Origin: Actinomycetota bacterium
GTDB lineage: Bacteria; Actinomycetota; Thermoleophilia; Gaiellales; Gaiellaceae
Reading direction: 5' to 3'
Assembly: GCA_005883965.1 (NCBI GenBank)
Contig: VAWL01000039.1
Coordinates: 1 to 32,014, forward strand
Length of the DNA: 32,014 bases
The stretch's first letter is position 1; each line of letters opens with the position of its first letter. This document shows positions 7,168-15,975 of the stretch, piece by piece. A program made the position numbers and the translations under genes. The notes below the pieces were generated by a model. The model made no database searches. It saw only the letters and a list, made by a program, of their open reading frames with translations, and was not told the DNA's origin.

Positions 7168-8522
7168 GACTCCGCCAGGGCCGGCAGGCGCTTGGACGCC
7201 TCGGCCAGGAAGGACGTCGAGTAGCGGCCGCTGGCGAACTCCTCGCTGCGCAGGATGTCGACGGCCAGCGCATGCGTTGTCGGCGGGCCTTCGAGCTGCA
7301 GCTCCCCGAGCGCGCGCAGCATCCGCTCGATCGCGTGGGGCCGCGTGTCGTCCCAGACGATCAGCTTGCCGAGCAGCGAGTCGTAGTGCGGCGGGACGTC
7401 CGCGCCGTCCTCGACGAACGTGTCGAGCCGCACGCCCGGGCCGAGCGGCGGCCGGAAGCGCACGATCCGCCCCGGGGCCGGGATGAAGTCGCGCGCAGGA
7501 TCCTCGGCGTTCAGCCGCACCTCGATCGCGTGACCGCGGCGCTCGGCGCGACCGGTCTGCGCGAGTTGCTCGCCTGTCGCGATCAGAAGCTGCTCGCGGA
7601 CAAGGTCGAGCCCGGTCACGAGCTCGGTGACAGGGTGCTCGACCTGCAGCCGCGCGTTCAGCTCGATGAAGTAAAACGATCGGTCGGGGCCGAGAAGGAA
7701 CTCGAACGTGCCGGCGTTGCGGTAGCCGATCGCATGGCAGGCGCGCTCGGCGGCAGCCTCCATCTCCTCGCGCGTCTCGGGATCGAGCGCGGGCGACGGC
7801 GACTCCTCGATCAGCTTCTGGTGGCGGCGCTGGATCGAGCACTCGCGCTCGCCGAGAGTGAGCACCCCGCCCTGCCCGTCGGCAAGCACCTGGATCTCGA
7901 CGTGCCGCGCGGGCGAGACGGCCTTCTCCAGGTAGAGGCTGCCGTCGCCGAACGCGGCCTCGGCCTCGAGCGCGGCCGTGCTGTACGCCGTCTCGAGCTG
8001 CTCGCGGTCCGACACGAGGCGCATGCCCTTGCCGCCGCCCCCGGCCGAGGCCTTCAGCAGCACCGGATAGCCGACGTCGTTGGCGGCTGCACGGGCCTCG
8101 TCGAGTGTCGTCGCGCCTTCCGTGCCGGGAACGACGGGCACGCCCGCGTCGCGCATCTCGGCCTTGGCCTGGACCTTGTCGCCCATTCGCGCCATCACCT
8201 CCGCGCTCGGCCCGATGAAGACGAGGTCGTTGTCGGCGCACGCCTCGACAAACGCGGGATTCTCCGAGAGGAAGCCGTAGCCTGGATGAACGGCCTCGCA
8301 GCCGGTCGTGGTCGCGGCGGCGATGATCGACGGGATCCGCAGGTAGCTCTCGGTCGCCTGCGGCGGGCCGATGCAGACCGCGCGGTCCGCGAGGCGCACG
8401 TGCAAGGCGTCGCGGTCGATCGTTGAGTAGACGGCCACTGCCTCAGCGTCGTTCTCGTGCAGCGCGCGGATGACGCGCACGGCGATCTCGCCCCGGTTGG
8501 CGACGAGCACCCGGCGGAACAT
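7164..8522 (-). CDS. accC: Biotin carboxylase subunit (AccC)
   Basis: AccC carboxylates biotin on the carrier protein using ATP and bicarbonate. The 452-residue protein starts at ATG 8522 (MFRRVLVANRGEIAVRVIRA) and is complete. Visible features are HPGYGFLSEN at about 79-88, the ATP-grasp glycine loop GGGGKGM at 161-167, RHVEIQVL, the carboxylation-site region ECSIQRRHQKLIEESPS, and EMNAR-like FIELNARLQVEHPVTE. The ORF-track entry 7164-10148 joins this gene to an out-of-frame shadow of the upstream gene. The start overlaps the stop of the BCCP fusion (TGATG), so the carboxylase and its carrier are coupled. No AccA or AccD is in the window. Confidence 0.95.
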   Translation of the reverse strand: MFRRVLVANRGEIAVRVIRALHENDAEAVAVYSTIDRDALHVRLADRAVCIGPPQATESYLRIPSIIAAATTTGCEAVHPGYGFLSENPAFVEACADNDLVFIGPSAEVMARMGDKVQAKAEMRDAGVPVVPGTEGATTLDEARAAANDVGYPVLLKASAGGGGKGMRLVSDREQLETAYSTAALEAEAAFGDGSLYLEKAVSPARHVEIQVLADGQGGVLTLGERECSIQRRHQKLIEESPSPALDPETREEMEAAAERACHAIGYRNAGTFEFLLGPDRSFYFIELNARLQVEHPVTELVTGLDLVREQLLIATGEQLAQTGRAERRGHAIEVRLNAEDPARDFIPAPGRIVRFRPPLGPGVRLDTFVEDGADVPPHYDSLLGKLIVWDDTRPHAIERMLRALGELQLEGPPTTHALAVDILRSEEFASGRYSTSFLAEASKRLPALAES

Positions 8523-10327
8523 CAGACGGCGTCGAGCGGTGGCGGCAGGGCCTGCTCGAGCTCGAACAGCAGCTGCCCGAACTCGACCGGCTCGGCGTTG
8601 CCGACGTGAATCGAGCGGACGACTCCGGCGGCGTCCGCCTTGATCTCGTTCATGAGCTTCATCGCCTCGAGGATGCAGAGCGTCTGGCCGGGCGCAACGG
8701 TGTCGCCTTCCTCGACGAACGGCGCCGCTCCCGGCTGAGGAGCCCGGTAGAACACGCCGACCATCGGCGCCTCGACGCGCACGACGCCGTCGCTCGGAGG
8801 AGGCGTCGCGGGAGCGGCGTCCGGCTCGCCGGCCTCCGCCTGCGGCAGAAGAATCGGCTCGGCCGGCTCGGGGGTACGCCGGACCGACACGCGCATCCCG
8901 GATTCCTCGATCGTCACCTCCCCCACGCCCGACTCCTGCACGATGCGCACGATCTCGCGAATCCGCTCGGCGCGCGCCTGGTCGACGCCCCCGGCGCCGA
9001 GGCTCTCGTCCCTGCTCGCGCGGCCGCGGATCGTTTGGAGCAGCGGCTCGGCCTCCTCGCCGAAGAGGGCCAGCAACAGCAGGTCCTCCTCGCTGGAAGC
9101 GAGATCCTTGGCCTCCTCGCGGATCGCGTCCAGCTCGGCCGGCGGTTCCTCCTCTGGTGCGCCGCCCAGGAGCGAGACCGCGCGCTTGACGGTCGCGTCG
9201 ACCGGGCCCGGTGGGCTGCCGTACCTGCCTTCGACGAGAGCGCGCATCTCGTCGACCACCGTGCGGTAGCGCGAGGCGGAGAGCACGTGCAGCAGGGCCT
9301 GCGAGCCCAGAATCTGGCCGATCGGGGCCGCGAGCGGAGGCCAGCCGGCCTCCTCCCGGATCACGGCCAGCTCGTCGAGGACGTCGGGCAGCCGGTCGCC
9401 GGCTCCGTTCGCGCGGAGGTGCGCGTCGAGCGCGGCAACGAGCCCCGGCGGCAGGCGGTGCTCCGCGGCGCGAACGGCGATGCGGGGCGCAAGCGGCGTG
9501 ACCGGCTCGTCGCCGATGTGCTCGTCCACGAGCTCGGAGGCCTGCCACAGTGCGTCGACGTCGATCCCGGGGTCGAGCCCGAGGCCCTTCAGCGCCGTTG
9601 ACAGCGCCTCGCCGGAGACGCGATGCACGGTCAGCGCGACCGGATAGACCGCGGTGGCGATCCTGTCGGCGCCGGCTCTCGTCGCCTCGAGCGCCGCGGC
9701 CATCGCGTTTCCGGCCGCGCCCTGGCAGTAGAGCCCGACCGGGAGTCCGCTCGCGGCGGCCAGCGTCCCGACGAGCTCGTGCGCGCGGTGGGGATGGAGC
9801 GAGCTGGATGGGTCGTGCAGAAGCACGCGCGAGGCCCCGAGGTCGGGGAGCTTGCGCGCCTGCTCGACGAGCGCCTCCGTCTCGCCCTTGTACCCGGAGC
9901 CGTAGACGAGCCCCGCGTCGAACTCCTTGCCTGCGGCAGTGATCGCCTCGCCGGCCTCGCGCAGGTTCTCGACGTGGTTGAGCGGATCGTGCAGGCGAAA
10001 GACCTCGATCCCGCTCTCGGCGGCGGAGGCGACGAAGCGCCGGACGAAGTCGCCGCCGACCGGCCGCGAGCCGACCAGGAACCGGCCGCGCAGCGCCATC
10101 GCGAGGGGGGTCTTCGTGCGCGAGTTGAGCGCGCGGATCCGCTCCCACGGGCTCTCGACGCCGCGCCGCACCGCCGTGTCGAAGACGCCGCCGCCGGAGA
10201 CCTCGAGGTAGGCGAAGCCGGCGCCGTCGAGGATCTCGGCCAGCTCGAGCAGGTCCCCGGCTGGCATCCGCCCGGCCAACGGCTCCTGGCCGAGCAGGCG
10301 GATGGTGGTGTCGACGAGGGCGGGCAC
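8522..10327 (-). CDS. Fusion of PycB/OadA-like (degenerate) carboxyltransferase domain with biotin carboxyl carrier domain
   Basis: The 601-residue protein has two parts. Residues about 5-440 follow the pyruvate carboxylase/oxaloacetate decarboxylase alpha pattern: VDTTIRLLGQEPLAGRM, YLEVSGGGVFDTAVRRG, PWERIRALNSRTKTPLAMALRG, FRLHDPLNHVENL. Residues about 455-595 are AccB-like: a helical ERIREIVRIVQESGVGEVTI segment, a Pro/Ala linker, then a biotinyl domain with EAMKLM at 554-559 (Lys557). In the first part the catalytic lysine motif (IKDMAG in the family) reads LLHDPS, and the HLHCH metal-ligand motif reads GLYCQ at about 198-202. The domain is therefore probably not an active carboxyltransferase. 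It is coupled to accC downstream. A TAGGGT hexamer lies 7 nt before the GTG start. Confidence 0.85.
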   Translation of the reverse strand: MPALVDTTIRLLGQEPLAGRMPAGDLLELAEILDGAGFAYLEVSGGGVFDTAVRRGVESPWERIRALNSRTKTPLAMALRGRFLVGSRPVGGDFVRRFVASAAESGIEVFRLHDPLNHVENLREAGEAITAAGKEFDAGLVYGSGYKGETEALVEQARKLPDLGASRVLLHDPSSSLHPHRAHELVGTLAAASGLPVGLYCQGAAGNAMAAALEATRAGADRIATAVYPVALTVHRVSGEALSTALKGLGLDPGIDVDALWQASELVDEHIGDEPVTPLAPRIAVRAAEHRLPPGLVAALDAHLRANGAGDRLPDVLDELAVIREEAGWPPLAAPIGQILGSQALLHVLSASRYRTVVDEMRALVEGRYGSPPGPVDATVKRAVSLLGGAPEEEPPAELDAIREEAKDLASSEEDLLLLALFGEEAEPLLQTIRGRASRDESLGAGGVDQARAERIREIVRIVQESGVGEVTIEESGMRVSVRRTPEPAEPILLPQAEAGEPDAAPATPPPSDGVVRVEAPMVGVFYRAPQPGAAPFVEEGDTVAPGQTLCILEAMKLMNEIKADAAGVVRSIHVGNAEPVEFGQLLFELEQALPPPLDAV

Positions 10328-10334
10328 GAGCGGG

Positions 10335-10340
10335 ACCCTA
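10335..10340 (-). promoter_or_regulatory. Putative -10 element of the BCCP-fusion/accC operon (TAGGGT)
   Basis: TAGGGT is followed by 7 nt and a GTG start, with no Shine-Dalgarno between. It lies just after the efp TAG stop, so the carboxylase operon can be expressed apart from efp. The -35 is not recognisable. Confidence 0.45.
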
Positions 10341-10346
10341 GCGCCG

Positions 10347-10913
10347 CTACGCCCTGGAGATGTAACGCCCTTCGCGGGGGTCGACCTTGATTCGGTCGCC
10401 CACGTTCACGAACAGCGGCACCTGTACGACGGCGCCGGTCTCGAGGGTCGCCGGCTTGGTCACGTTCGAGACGGTGTCGCCGCGGACGCCGGGCTCCGTC
10501 TCGGTCACGGCCAGCTCGACCGACGCCGGGAGCTGGACGCCGGACGGGCGCCCGTCGACGGTCATGATCTGCACCGTCGAGCTCGGCTCCATGTACGGCA
10601 ACGCGTCCTCGACCGTGGCGTGCGGGAGCGAGACCTGCTCGTAGTTCTCGGTGTCCATGAACACGACCTCGTCGCCCGAGTCGTAGAGGTACTGCATCGG
10701 CTTGACCTCGGTGTGCACGCGGGTGAACTTCTCGCCCGCGCGGAAGGTCTTGTCGACGACGGCGCCCGAGTCGAGGTTGCGCAGCTTCGAGCGCACGAAA
10801 GCGCCGCCCTTGCCGGGCTTGACGTGCTGGAACTCGAGGATGCGCCAGGCCGAGCCGTCGAGCTCGATGTGCATGCCGTTCTTGAACTGATTGGTGTTGA
10901 CCGTCTCCGCCAT
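10347..10913 (-). CDS. efp: Translation elongation factor P
   Basis: EF-P relieves ribosome stalling at polyproline stretches. The 188-residue protein is complete and has the family opening (TNQFKNGMHIELDGSAWRILEF) and the domain I loop VKPGKGGAF, whose second lysine (about Lys35) matches the residue modified in many bacteria. The C-terminal OB domain ends VFVNVGDRIKV-like (PLFVNVGDRIKVDPREGRYISRA). Several proteins in this window are proline-rich (the 23.6-25.8 kb module), which gives EF-P obvious local clients. A TAGACT hexamer lies 8 nt before the ATG, and its TAG is also the pepQ stop. Confidence 0.97.
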   Translation of the reverse strand: MAETVNTNQFKNGMHIELDGSAWRILEFQHVKPGKGGAFVRSKLRNLDSGAVVDKTFRAGEKFTRVHTEVKPMQYLYDSGDEVVFMDTENYEQVSLPHATVEDALPYMEPSSTVQIMTVDGRPSGVQLPASVELAVTETEPGVRGDTVSNVTKPATLETGAVVQVPLFVNVGDRIKVDPREGRYISRA

Positions 10914-10921
10914 CGGCGGAG

Positions 10922-10927
10922 AGTCTA
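10922..10927 (-). promoter_or_regulatory. Putative -10 element of efp (TAGACT) overlapping the pepQ stop codon
   Basis: The TAG stop of pepQ forms the first three bases of TAGACT. The hexamer is followed by CTCCGCCG and the ATG of efp, without a Shine-Dalgarno. The layout fits a leaderless efp transcript. Confidence 0.5.
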
Positions 10928-11847
10928 GGTAACGGCCACCAGGTCCTTGGTGAAGGCCGTCAGGATCTCCGGCTCGCCTTCCGTGACGATCACCAGGTCC
11001 TCGATCCGGATCCCGCCGAGCTCCGGCAGGTAGATGCCCGGCTCGACGGTGGCGACGTTGCCGGCCACGAGCGTGTCCGGCGACTCGCGGCTGAGGCGCG
11101 GTGCTTCGTGCACCTCGAGACCGACGCCGTGACCCAGGCCGTGGCCGAACTGCGCGCCGAAGCCGGCCGCCTCGATCGAGTCGCGCGCAGCAGCGTCGGC
11201 GTCGACGCCGGTGACCCCGGCCCGCACGGCGCCCAGCCCGGCGAGCTGGCCGTCCAGGCAGGCCGCGTACGCCTCGCGGAGCTGCTCCGGCAGGAGCCCG
11301 GTCGCGAACGTGCGGGTGCAGTCCGAGCAGTAGCCGTCGACGAGGGCGCCGGCGTCGACCACCACCGTCTCGCCGAGCCCGAGCACGCGGTCGGTCGGGC
11401 GCGAGTGCGGGCTCGCGCCGTTCGGCCCCGAGGCGACGATCGTCTCGAACGCCGGGCCCACGGCGCCCAGCTCGTGGAATAGCGAGTCCAGTCGCCACGC
11501 AAGCTCGCGCTCGGTCCGGCCGGTGAAGCGCTCTTCGGCCAGCCGCGCGTATGCATCGCTCGTGATCGCAGCTGCCGCCCGGATCGCATCCAGCTCGCCG
11601 TCGTCCTTGACCGCGCGCAGCGCCTCCACCAGGCCGCGGCGCGGAATGAGCTCGAGCCCCTTCGCGCCCAGCGTCTCGTGCTGGGCGAAGGTGATCGCGT
11701 TCGCCTCGAAGCCGATCGGACCGGAGAGCCGCTCGGCCAGGTCGGCGTAGAGGTTCCGCTTCGCCTCGATGAACTCGACCTCGGCGACCCGGCGGCCCGT
11801 CTCCGCGTAGCGGAAGTCGCTGAAGAGCTGCGCTCGAGTCGCGTCAT
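10925..11847 (-). pseudogene. pepQ: Xaa-Pro aminopeptidase (M24B), broken: N-terminal block missing and frame shifted
   Basis: This metallopeptidase family removes residues before proline. The catalytic part is intact in frame: VDAGALVDGYCSDCTRTF, FGHGLGHGVGLEVHE, TVEPGIYLP and GGIRIEDLV supply the Asp, Asp, His, Glu and Glu metal ligands. The expected start is ATG 11847, overlapping the aroQ stop as ATGA and giving MTRLER. The next recognisable part, LFSDFRYAETGRRVAEVEF, is in a different frame only about ten codons later. Full-length relatives have about 40-50 residues between these points. No credible start exists in the downstream frame; the ORF-track start at 11629 (GTG) would remove most of the N-terminal domain. 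This is the third gene in the window with this defect. Confidence 0.75.
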
Positions 11848-12275
11848 GCCTGCCGCTCCGCCAGGAAGGTGAGCGCCTCGCGATAGCCCTCGGGCCCCTT
11901 GCCGATCACGCGCGCGGCGGCGATGTCCTCGATCACCGTGTGGCGCCGCCACTCCTCGCGCTCGGCGATGTTCGAGAGGTGCACCTCCACGACGGGCGCC
12001 TCGAACAGCTCGAGCGCGTCGCGGATCGCATAGCTGTAGTGCGACCACGCGCCAGGGTTCGCGACCACGCCGTCCGCCCAGTCGAGCGCGTCGTGGCACC
12101 AGGACACGTACTCGCCCTCGCTGTTCGTCTGACGGCACTCGGCTTGCAGCTCCAACTCGCGCGCCCAGTCGTAGATGCGGGTCTCGAGCTGGTTGAGGCT
12201 GAGACCGCCGTAGATCGCAGGATCGCGCCGCTCGAGGACGTCGAGGTTGACGCCGTTGAGGACGGCCACGCGCAC
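11844..12275 (-). CDS. aroQ: Type II 3-dehydroquinate dehydratase
   Basis: AroQ converts 3-dehydroquinate to 3-dehydroshikimate in the shikimate pathway. The 143-residue product is of normal size. It has the type II signature: VLNGVNLDVLERRDPAIYGG with catalytic Tyr at about 22, QTNSEGEYVSWCHDA, NPGAWSHYSYAIRDAL with the substrate-binding Asn at about 74, and VEVHLSNI with the catalytic His at about 100. The GTG start is preceded 6 nt upstream by TAGAGT, whose TAG is the stop of the lipoprotein gene. The pathway neighbours aroE, aroC and aroKB lie just upstream. Confidence 0.95.
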   Translation of the reverse strand: MRVAVLNGVNLDVLERRDPAIYGGLSLNQLETRIYDWARELELQAECRQTNSEGEYVSWCHDALDWADGVVANPGAWSHYSYAIRDALELFEAPVVEVHLSNIAEREEWRRHTVIEDIAAARVIGKGPEGYREALTFLAERQA

Positions 12276-12281
12276 GGCGTG

Positions 12282-12287
12282 ACTCTA
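12282..12287 (-). promoter_or_regulatory. Putative -10 element of aroQ (TAGAGT) overlapping the upstream stop codon
   Basis: The TAG stop of the BAAT-type lipoprotein gene begins the hexamer TAGAGT (ATAGAGT). Six bases (CACGCC) separate it from the GTG of aroQ. There is no Shine-Dalgarno, so leaderless initiation is likely. Confidence 0.5.
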
Positions 12288-13508
12288 TCCGCGCGCCAGG
12301 AACGAAACGACCTGTGGCCAGAGGTCCTCACGCGCACGCTCGTCGGCCGGCGCGAGCCGGCCGGCGCCGGGAATGTACGGCAGGAATTCGCCGACCGAGT
12401 GGCCGGCTTGTGGATAGGCGAAGACGACGTCGCCGGAGGCTCGTTCGAAGCGCTTGCGCCTCGCTTCAATCGCCCGGAGGTACGCACACGAGCGCCAGAC
12501 GAGGTCTTTCCCGCCGCAGACGAGCAGCATGCGGCCGTCAATTCGCTCGACCGGGATCACGGCGGCCGGGTTGTCCGTCGGCTGCGTGAAATCCATCTGT
12601 CTCGTGTATGGAATAGGCCGACCCCGAAACGTCCAGGCAGGCGCGTCGCAGGCTGCAGCGTCGCAGAGCGCGGAGTTGCTCGGCACGGCGGCGACGACCG
12701 CGCCGACGAGTTGTGGGTAGTGCACGCCGAGCAGCTGTGCGGCCTCGCTCCCGCGCGAGACGCCGATCACGGCCACCCGCGGCGAGCTCTCTTTCGTCTG
12801 CCGTCGCAGCCATCTCAGCGCCCCCGCGAAGTATTCGAGTGGGATCCTCTTGAGATTCGTCGGCAAGCCGGGGGCCCCGAAGTACGCAAGCGAGAGCGTC
12901 GGATGGCCGCGTTCGGCGAGAAGAGCTGGCACCAGGCGAAACGAGAGGCCGCCCTCCGAGCCTCCGAAGATCAGCACCGGAGCGCCGCGAGCTCGCCCGC
13001 CGGGCGGCGAGAAAAACCGCCCGTAGAAGCCGTCATCGGCGATCGAGAGCGCACGGCTCTTCACCTCCGGAAGCCCGCGTCGGACCTCGTCGCTCGCAAT
13101 CGTGCGGCCGCCGGCAACTGCGTCGAATCTCAACGTCGTGGTACCCGTCCTCGGCCAGAAGAAGGGCATGCCTCCACCCGCCGACCTGACTAGCGACGTA
13201 AGCAAGCCCGCGCCCCAGATCCCGCGATACGACGCGGACACGGGGGCGTCGCGATCGAGCGCGAGACGTCCGCGTCGGTCGGCGCGGAAACGTGCCGAAG
13301 ACCGCCACCGCTCGCCGTTGGCGTCGACGGCCTGCAGGCGAATCGCCATGAGCTCTCCTCGCCCGAGCCCGACCACGCGGATGTGCAGAGGCTCGTCGAT
13401 GAGAGATCGGCTCGGCGTCACAAACACCCGAACGCGGCCGGCAGACCCGCAGCCGCAGAGAGCGAGCACAGCCAAAGCCAGCAAGGCCTGTAGAGGCTTT
13501 GAGCTCAA
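12285..13508 (-). CDS. Lipoprotein of the BAAT / acyl-CoA thioester hydrolase alpha/beta-hydrolase family
   Basis: The 407-residue protein begins with a lipoprotein signal peptide, LLALAVLALCGCGSAG, with Cys20 in a L-C-G-C lipobox. An N-terminal beta domain (VFVTPSRSLIDEPLHIRVVG) matches the Bile_Hydr_Trans type domain. The C-terminal alpha/beta hydrolase has the nucleophile elbow GVSRGSEAAQ, an acid-bearing CGGKDLVWRSC segment and a catalytic-type His in PQAGHSVGEF. In this family the nucleophile may be Ser or Cys; here it is Ser. The TTG start overlaps the aroKB stop as TTGA. It sits between aroKB and aroQ and has no evident link to aromatic synthesis. The substrate is unknown; the extracellular face is inferred from the lipobox. 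Confidence 0.82.
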   Translation of the reverse strand: MSSKPLQALLALAVLALCGCGSAGRVRVFVTPSRSLIDEPLHIRVVGLGRGELMAIRLQAVDANGERWRSSARFRADRRGRLALDRDAPVSASYRGIWGAGLLTSLVRSAGGGMPFFWPRTGTTTLRFDAVAGGRTIASDEVRRGLPEVKSRALSIADDGFYGRFFSPPGGRARGAPVLIFGGSEGGLSFRLVPALLAERGHPTLSLAYFGAPGLPTNLKRIPLEYFAGALRWLRRQTKESSPRVAVIGVSRGSEAAQLLGVHYPQLVGAVVAAVPSNSALCDAAACDAPAWTFRGRPIPYTRQMDFTQPTDNPAAVIPVERIDGRMLLVCGGKDLVWRSCAYLRAIEARRKRFERASGDVVFAYPQAGHSVGEFLPYIPGAGRLAPADERAREDLWPQVVSFLARG

Positions 13509-14908
13509 TCGGCGATCAGCTCGTCGAGCGCTGCGCGCACCTGTTCCTCGGGAAGCTCGACCCCGGTCACCGGCTTGCCGGGGGCTTCGAGCAACACCAG
13601 CCTCGGCTTACCGTCGCGCGCCTTCTTGTCCCGCGCCAGCGCCGCCCAGGCAGCGTCACGGTCGACGCGAACCGGCTCGGGCGCCAGCGTCTCCTCGACC
13701 GGCGCCGTGTCGAGTCCGGACAGGCGCAGCGCGGCGAGCAGCCCGAGGGCCACCGCCTGCCCGTGCGTGACGCCTGCGTAGCCTCCGGCCGTCTCGAGCG
13801 CGTGCGCGAACGTGTGCCCGAGATTCAGCACCGCCCGCTCGCCGTGCTCGTGCGGGTCGCGGAGACAGACGGCGGCCTTGTACGCGACGCAGCAGCGGAC
13901 GAGCTCGGCGTCGGGCAGCTCCCAGTAGGGCTCGCCGGCCAGCAGCCCGGTCTTGACCACCTCGGCCATCCCGGCGCGCCTCTCCGCCTCCGGCAGCGTC
14001 CCCAGGAGCAACGGGTCGATCACGGTCAGCTCCGGCCAGTGGAACGCGCCGACGAGGTTCTTGCCCTCGGGGAGATTGACGGCGGTCTTGCCGCCGATCG
14101 CCGCGTCGACCTGGCCGACCAGCGTCGTCGGGACAGCGATCCAGGCGATCCCGCGCAGGTACGTCGCAGCCGCGAACCCGGCGACGTCGGTCGTGCAGCC
14201 GCCGCCGAAGGCGACGATGGTGCCGCCGCGGTCGAGCTTCAGCTCCCGCCAGAGCCGCTCGACCGCCCCGAGGCTCTTCGCTTCCTCGCCGGGTCGCAGC
14301 GCATGGGTCGGCGCCTCGAGCGGCGAACCGTGCAGGCCGAGCACGGTGGCATCGGCGATGACCTCGGCCTCCCCGGACACGACCTCCCGTAGGCGGCCCG
14401 ACGCTCCGTCCTCGACGAGGATCCCGGCGGCCGCGAGCACGATCTCCTCGGCGCTCCCGGCGGTAACATCGGCCACCTCCTGGTAGAGCGGTTGGCGCCG
14501 CTCGTGGAGGGCGCGGAAGCTCCGCTCGTCCCGCGCCAGCGGGCGATTGCTTCCGGAGGTCCGACCCCAGGCCGTGTCGGGATCGACCTCGAGGTGCACC
14601 GTCAGCGCGTGATCGCGCAGGGCGCGCCGGATCTTCGGCGTCTCGACGGCGCCGCCGCCGAGGGCGAGCACGGCGGGCCGCTCGTTCTGGAGTGCCGCGA
14701 TGGTGGCTTCGGCCTCCAACACGCGGAACTCCGCCTCACCCCGCTCCTCGAACAGCTCGGGGATCGATTGCCGTGCCGTGCGGGCCAACTCGTGGTCGAG
14801 GTCGACGAGGCGCCGGCCGAGCCACTCCGCGACCTCCCAGCCGAGGGTCGACTTGCCCGCGCCCATGAAGCCGACGAGCGCGACGTGCCGGTCTAGCGCA
14901 TGCGCCAC
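13505..14908 (-). CDS. aroKB: Bifunctional shikimate kinase / 3-dehydroquinate synthase
   Basis: Two shikimate-pathway enzymes are fused in one 467-residue chain. Residues about 1-160 are shikimate kinase: Walker [10 protein letters not shown] at about 13-21, [29 protein letters not shown] and LALGGGAVE. Residues about 170-467 are 3-dehydroquinate synthase: [68 protein letters not shown] and [12 protein letters not shown]. The AroB half is slightly shorter than a free-standing enzyme at its start. The GTG start lies 16 nt inside the end of aroC. The fusion order K then B places step 2 after step 5 of the pathway. Confidence 0.93.
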   Translation of the reverse strand: MAHALDRHVALVGFMGAGKSTLGWEVAEWLGRRLVDLDHELARTARQSIPELFEERGEAEFRVLEAEATIAALQNERPAVLALGGGAVETPKIRRALRDHALTVHLEVDPDTAWGRTSGSNRPLARDERSFRALHERRQPLYQEVADVTAGSAEEIVLAAAGILVEDGASGRLREVVSGEAEVIADATVLGLHGSPLEAPTHALRPGEEAKSLGAVERLWRELKLDRGGTIVAFGGGCTTDVAGFAAATYLRGIAWIAVPTTLVGQVDAAIGGKTAVNLPEGKNLVGAFHWPELTVIDPLLLGTLPEAERRAGMAEVVKTGLLAGEPYWELPDAELVRCCVAYKAAVCLRDPHEHGERAVLNLGHTFAHALETAGGYAGVTHGQAVALGLLAALRLSGLDTAPVEETLAPEPVRVDRDAAWAALARDKKARDGKPRLVLLEAPGKPVTGVELPEEQVRAALDELIAD

Positions 14909-15975
14909 GGGATCCGCTCCACGTAGGCGCGGTGGGCGGCGACGAAGTCGTCGAGCGAGTCGCCGCCGAACTTCTCCCGGGCCGCGCGGGCGAGCTCGAA
15001 CGCGACGGCCGCCTCGGCGACGACGGCCAGCGCCTCGACAGCCGCGACGTCGCTGCGCTCGACCAGCGCCTCGCCGGCCTTACCGGTCTCGAGGTCGACC
15101 GAGCGCAGCGGCCGCATCAGCGTCGGCAGCGGTTTCATCGCGGCGCGGACGACCACCGGCTCGCCGTTGGAGACGCCGCCTTCGATCCCACCCGCGTGGT
15201 TCGTCTCGCGGTAGAGCGTCCCGTCGGCATCGGCGAGGATCTCGTCGTGGGCGTCGGAGCCGCGCCGCTCCGCCAGCTCGAAGCCGGCGCCGATCTCGGC
15301 GCCCTTCACAGCCTGGATGCCCATCAGCGCCGCGGCCAGCCTCGCGTCGAGCCGCTCCTCCTTCGTCGCGTAGGAGCCGAGCCCCGGCGGAATGCCGTGC
15401 GCGCGAACCTCGACGACGCCGCCCACCGTGTCGCGCTCGGCGCGCGCCTCGTCGATCCGCTGCTCGAGCGCCTCGGTCACCACGCGGCCGAGGACGTCGA
15501 TGCCAATCTCCGCCAGCAGCGCCTTCGCGACGGCGCCCGCGGCGACTGCTACGGCGGTCTGCCTGGCGCTCGCACGCTCGAGGGCGTCGCGCGCGTCGGC
15601 CAGGCCGAACTTCTCCGCGCCGGCGAGGTCGGCGTGGCCGGGCCGCGGGAGCGTCACCGGCTTCGTGCCCTTCCCGGACGGCTCGCCCTCGGGCGGCCAC
15701 GGGCTCATCCCCCACTCCCAGTTCGCGTGGTCGCGGTTGCGGACGACGAGCGCGAGGGGCGTCCCGAGCGTCCGGCCACGCCGCAGGCCGGCCAGCACCT
15801 CGACAGTGTCCTGCTCCAGCTTCTGCCGGGGGCTGCGCCCGTAGCCCTGCTGCCGGCGCGCGAGGTCGGCGTCGATCGTCGCGCGGTCGAGCACGAGCCC
15901 CGCGGGGAGGCCGGTCACGATGGCCACCAGCGCGGGACCGTGCGACTCGCCTGCGGTTGTCAGCCTCAAGCTCAT
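14893..15975 (-). CDS. aroC: Chorismate synthase
   Basis: AroC makes chorismate from EPSP using reduced FMN. The start at ATG 15975 ([20 protein letters not shown]) is set by the conserved GESHG motif and by the ATGA overlap with aroE. The ORF-track start at 16251 adds unrelated sequence. The 360-residue product has [49 protein letters not shown] and [21 protein letters not shown]. The region between IGIDVLGRV and DTVGGVVEV is shorter than I expect, but the frame is intact there. Confidence 0.95.
   Translation of the reverse strand: MSLRLTTAGESHGPALVAIVTGLPAGLVLDRATIDADLARRQQGYGRSPRQKLEQDTVEVLAGLRRGRTLGTPLALVVRNRDHANWEWGMSPWPPEGEPSGKGTKPVTLPRPGHADLAGAEKFGLADARDALERASARQTAVAVAAGAVAKALLAEIGIDVLGRVVTEALEQRIDEARAERDTVGGVVEVRAHGIPPGLGSYATKEERLDARLAAALMGIQAVKGAEIGAGFELAERRGSDAHDEILADADGTLYRETNHAGGIEGGVSNGEPVVVRAAMKPLPTLMRPLRSVDLETGKAGEALVERSDVAAVEALAVVAEAAVAFELARAAREKFGGDSLDDFVAAHRAYVERIPWRMR

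Noticed and set aside
7164-10148. 994-residue minus-strand ORF as one giant protein
   Set aside because: Only the part from 8522 down is accC; the rest is an out-of-frame reading of the BCCP fusion.
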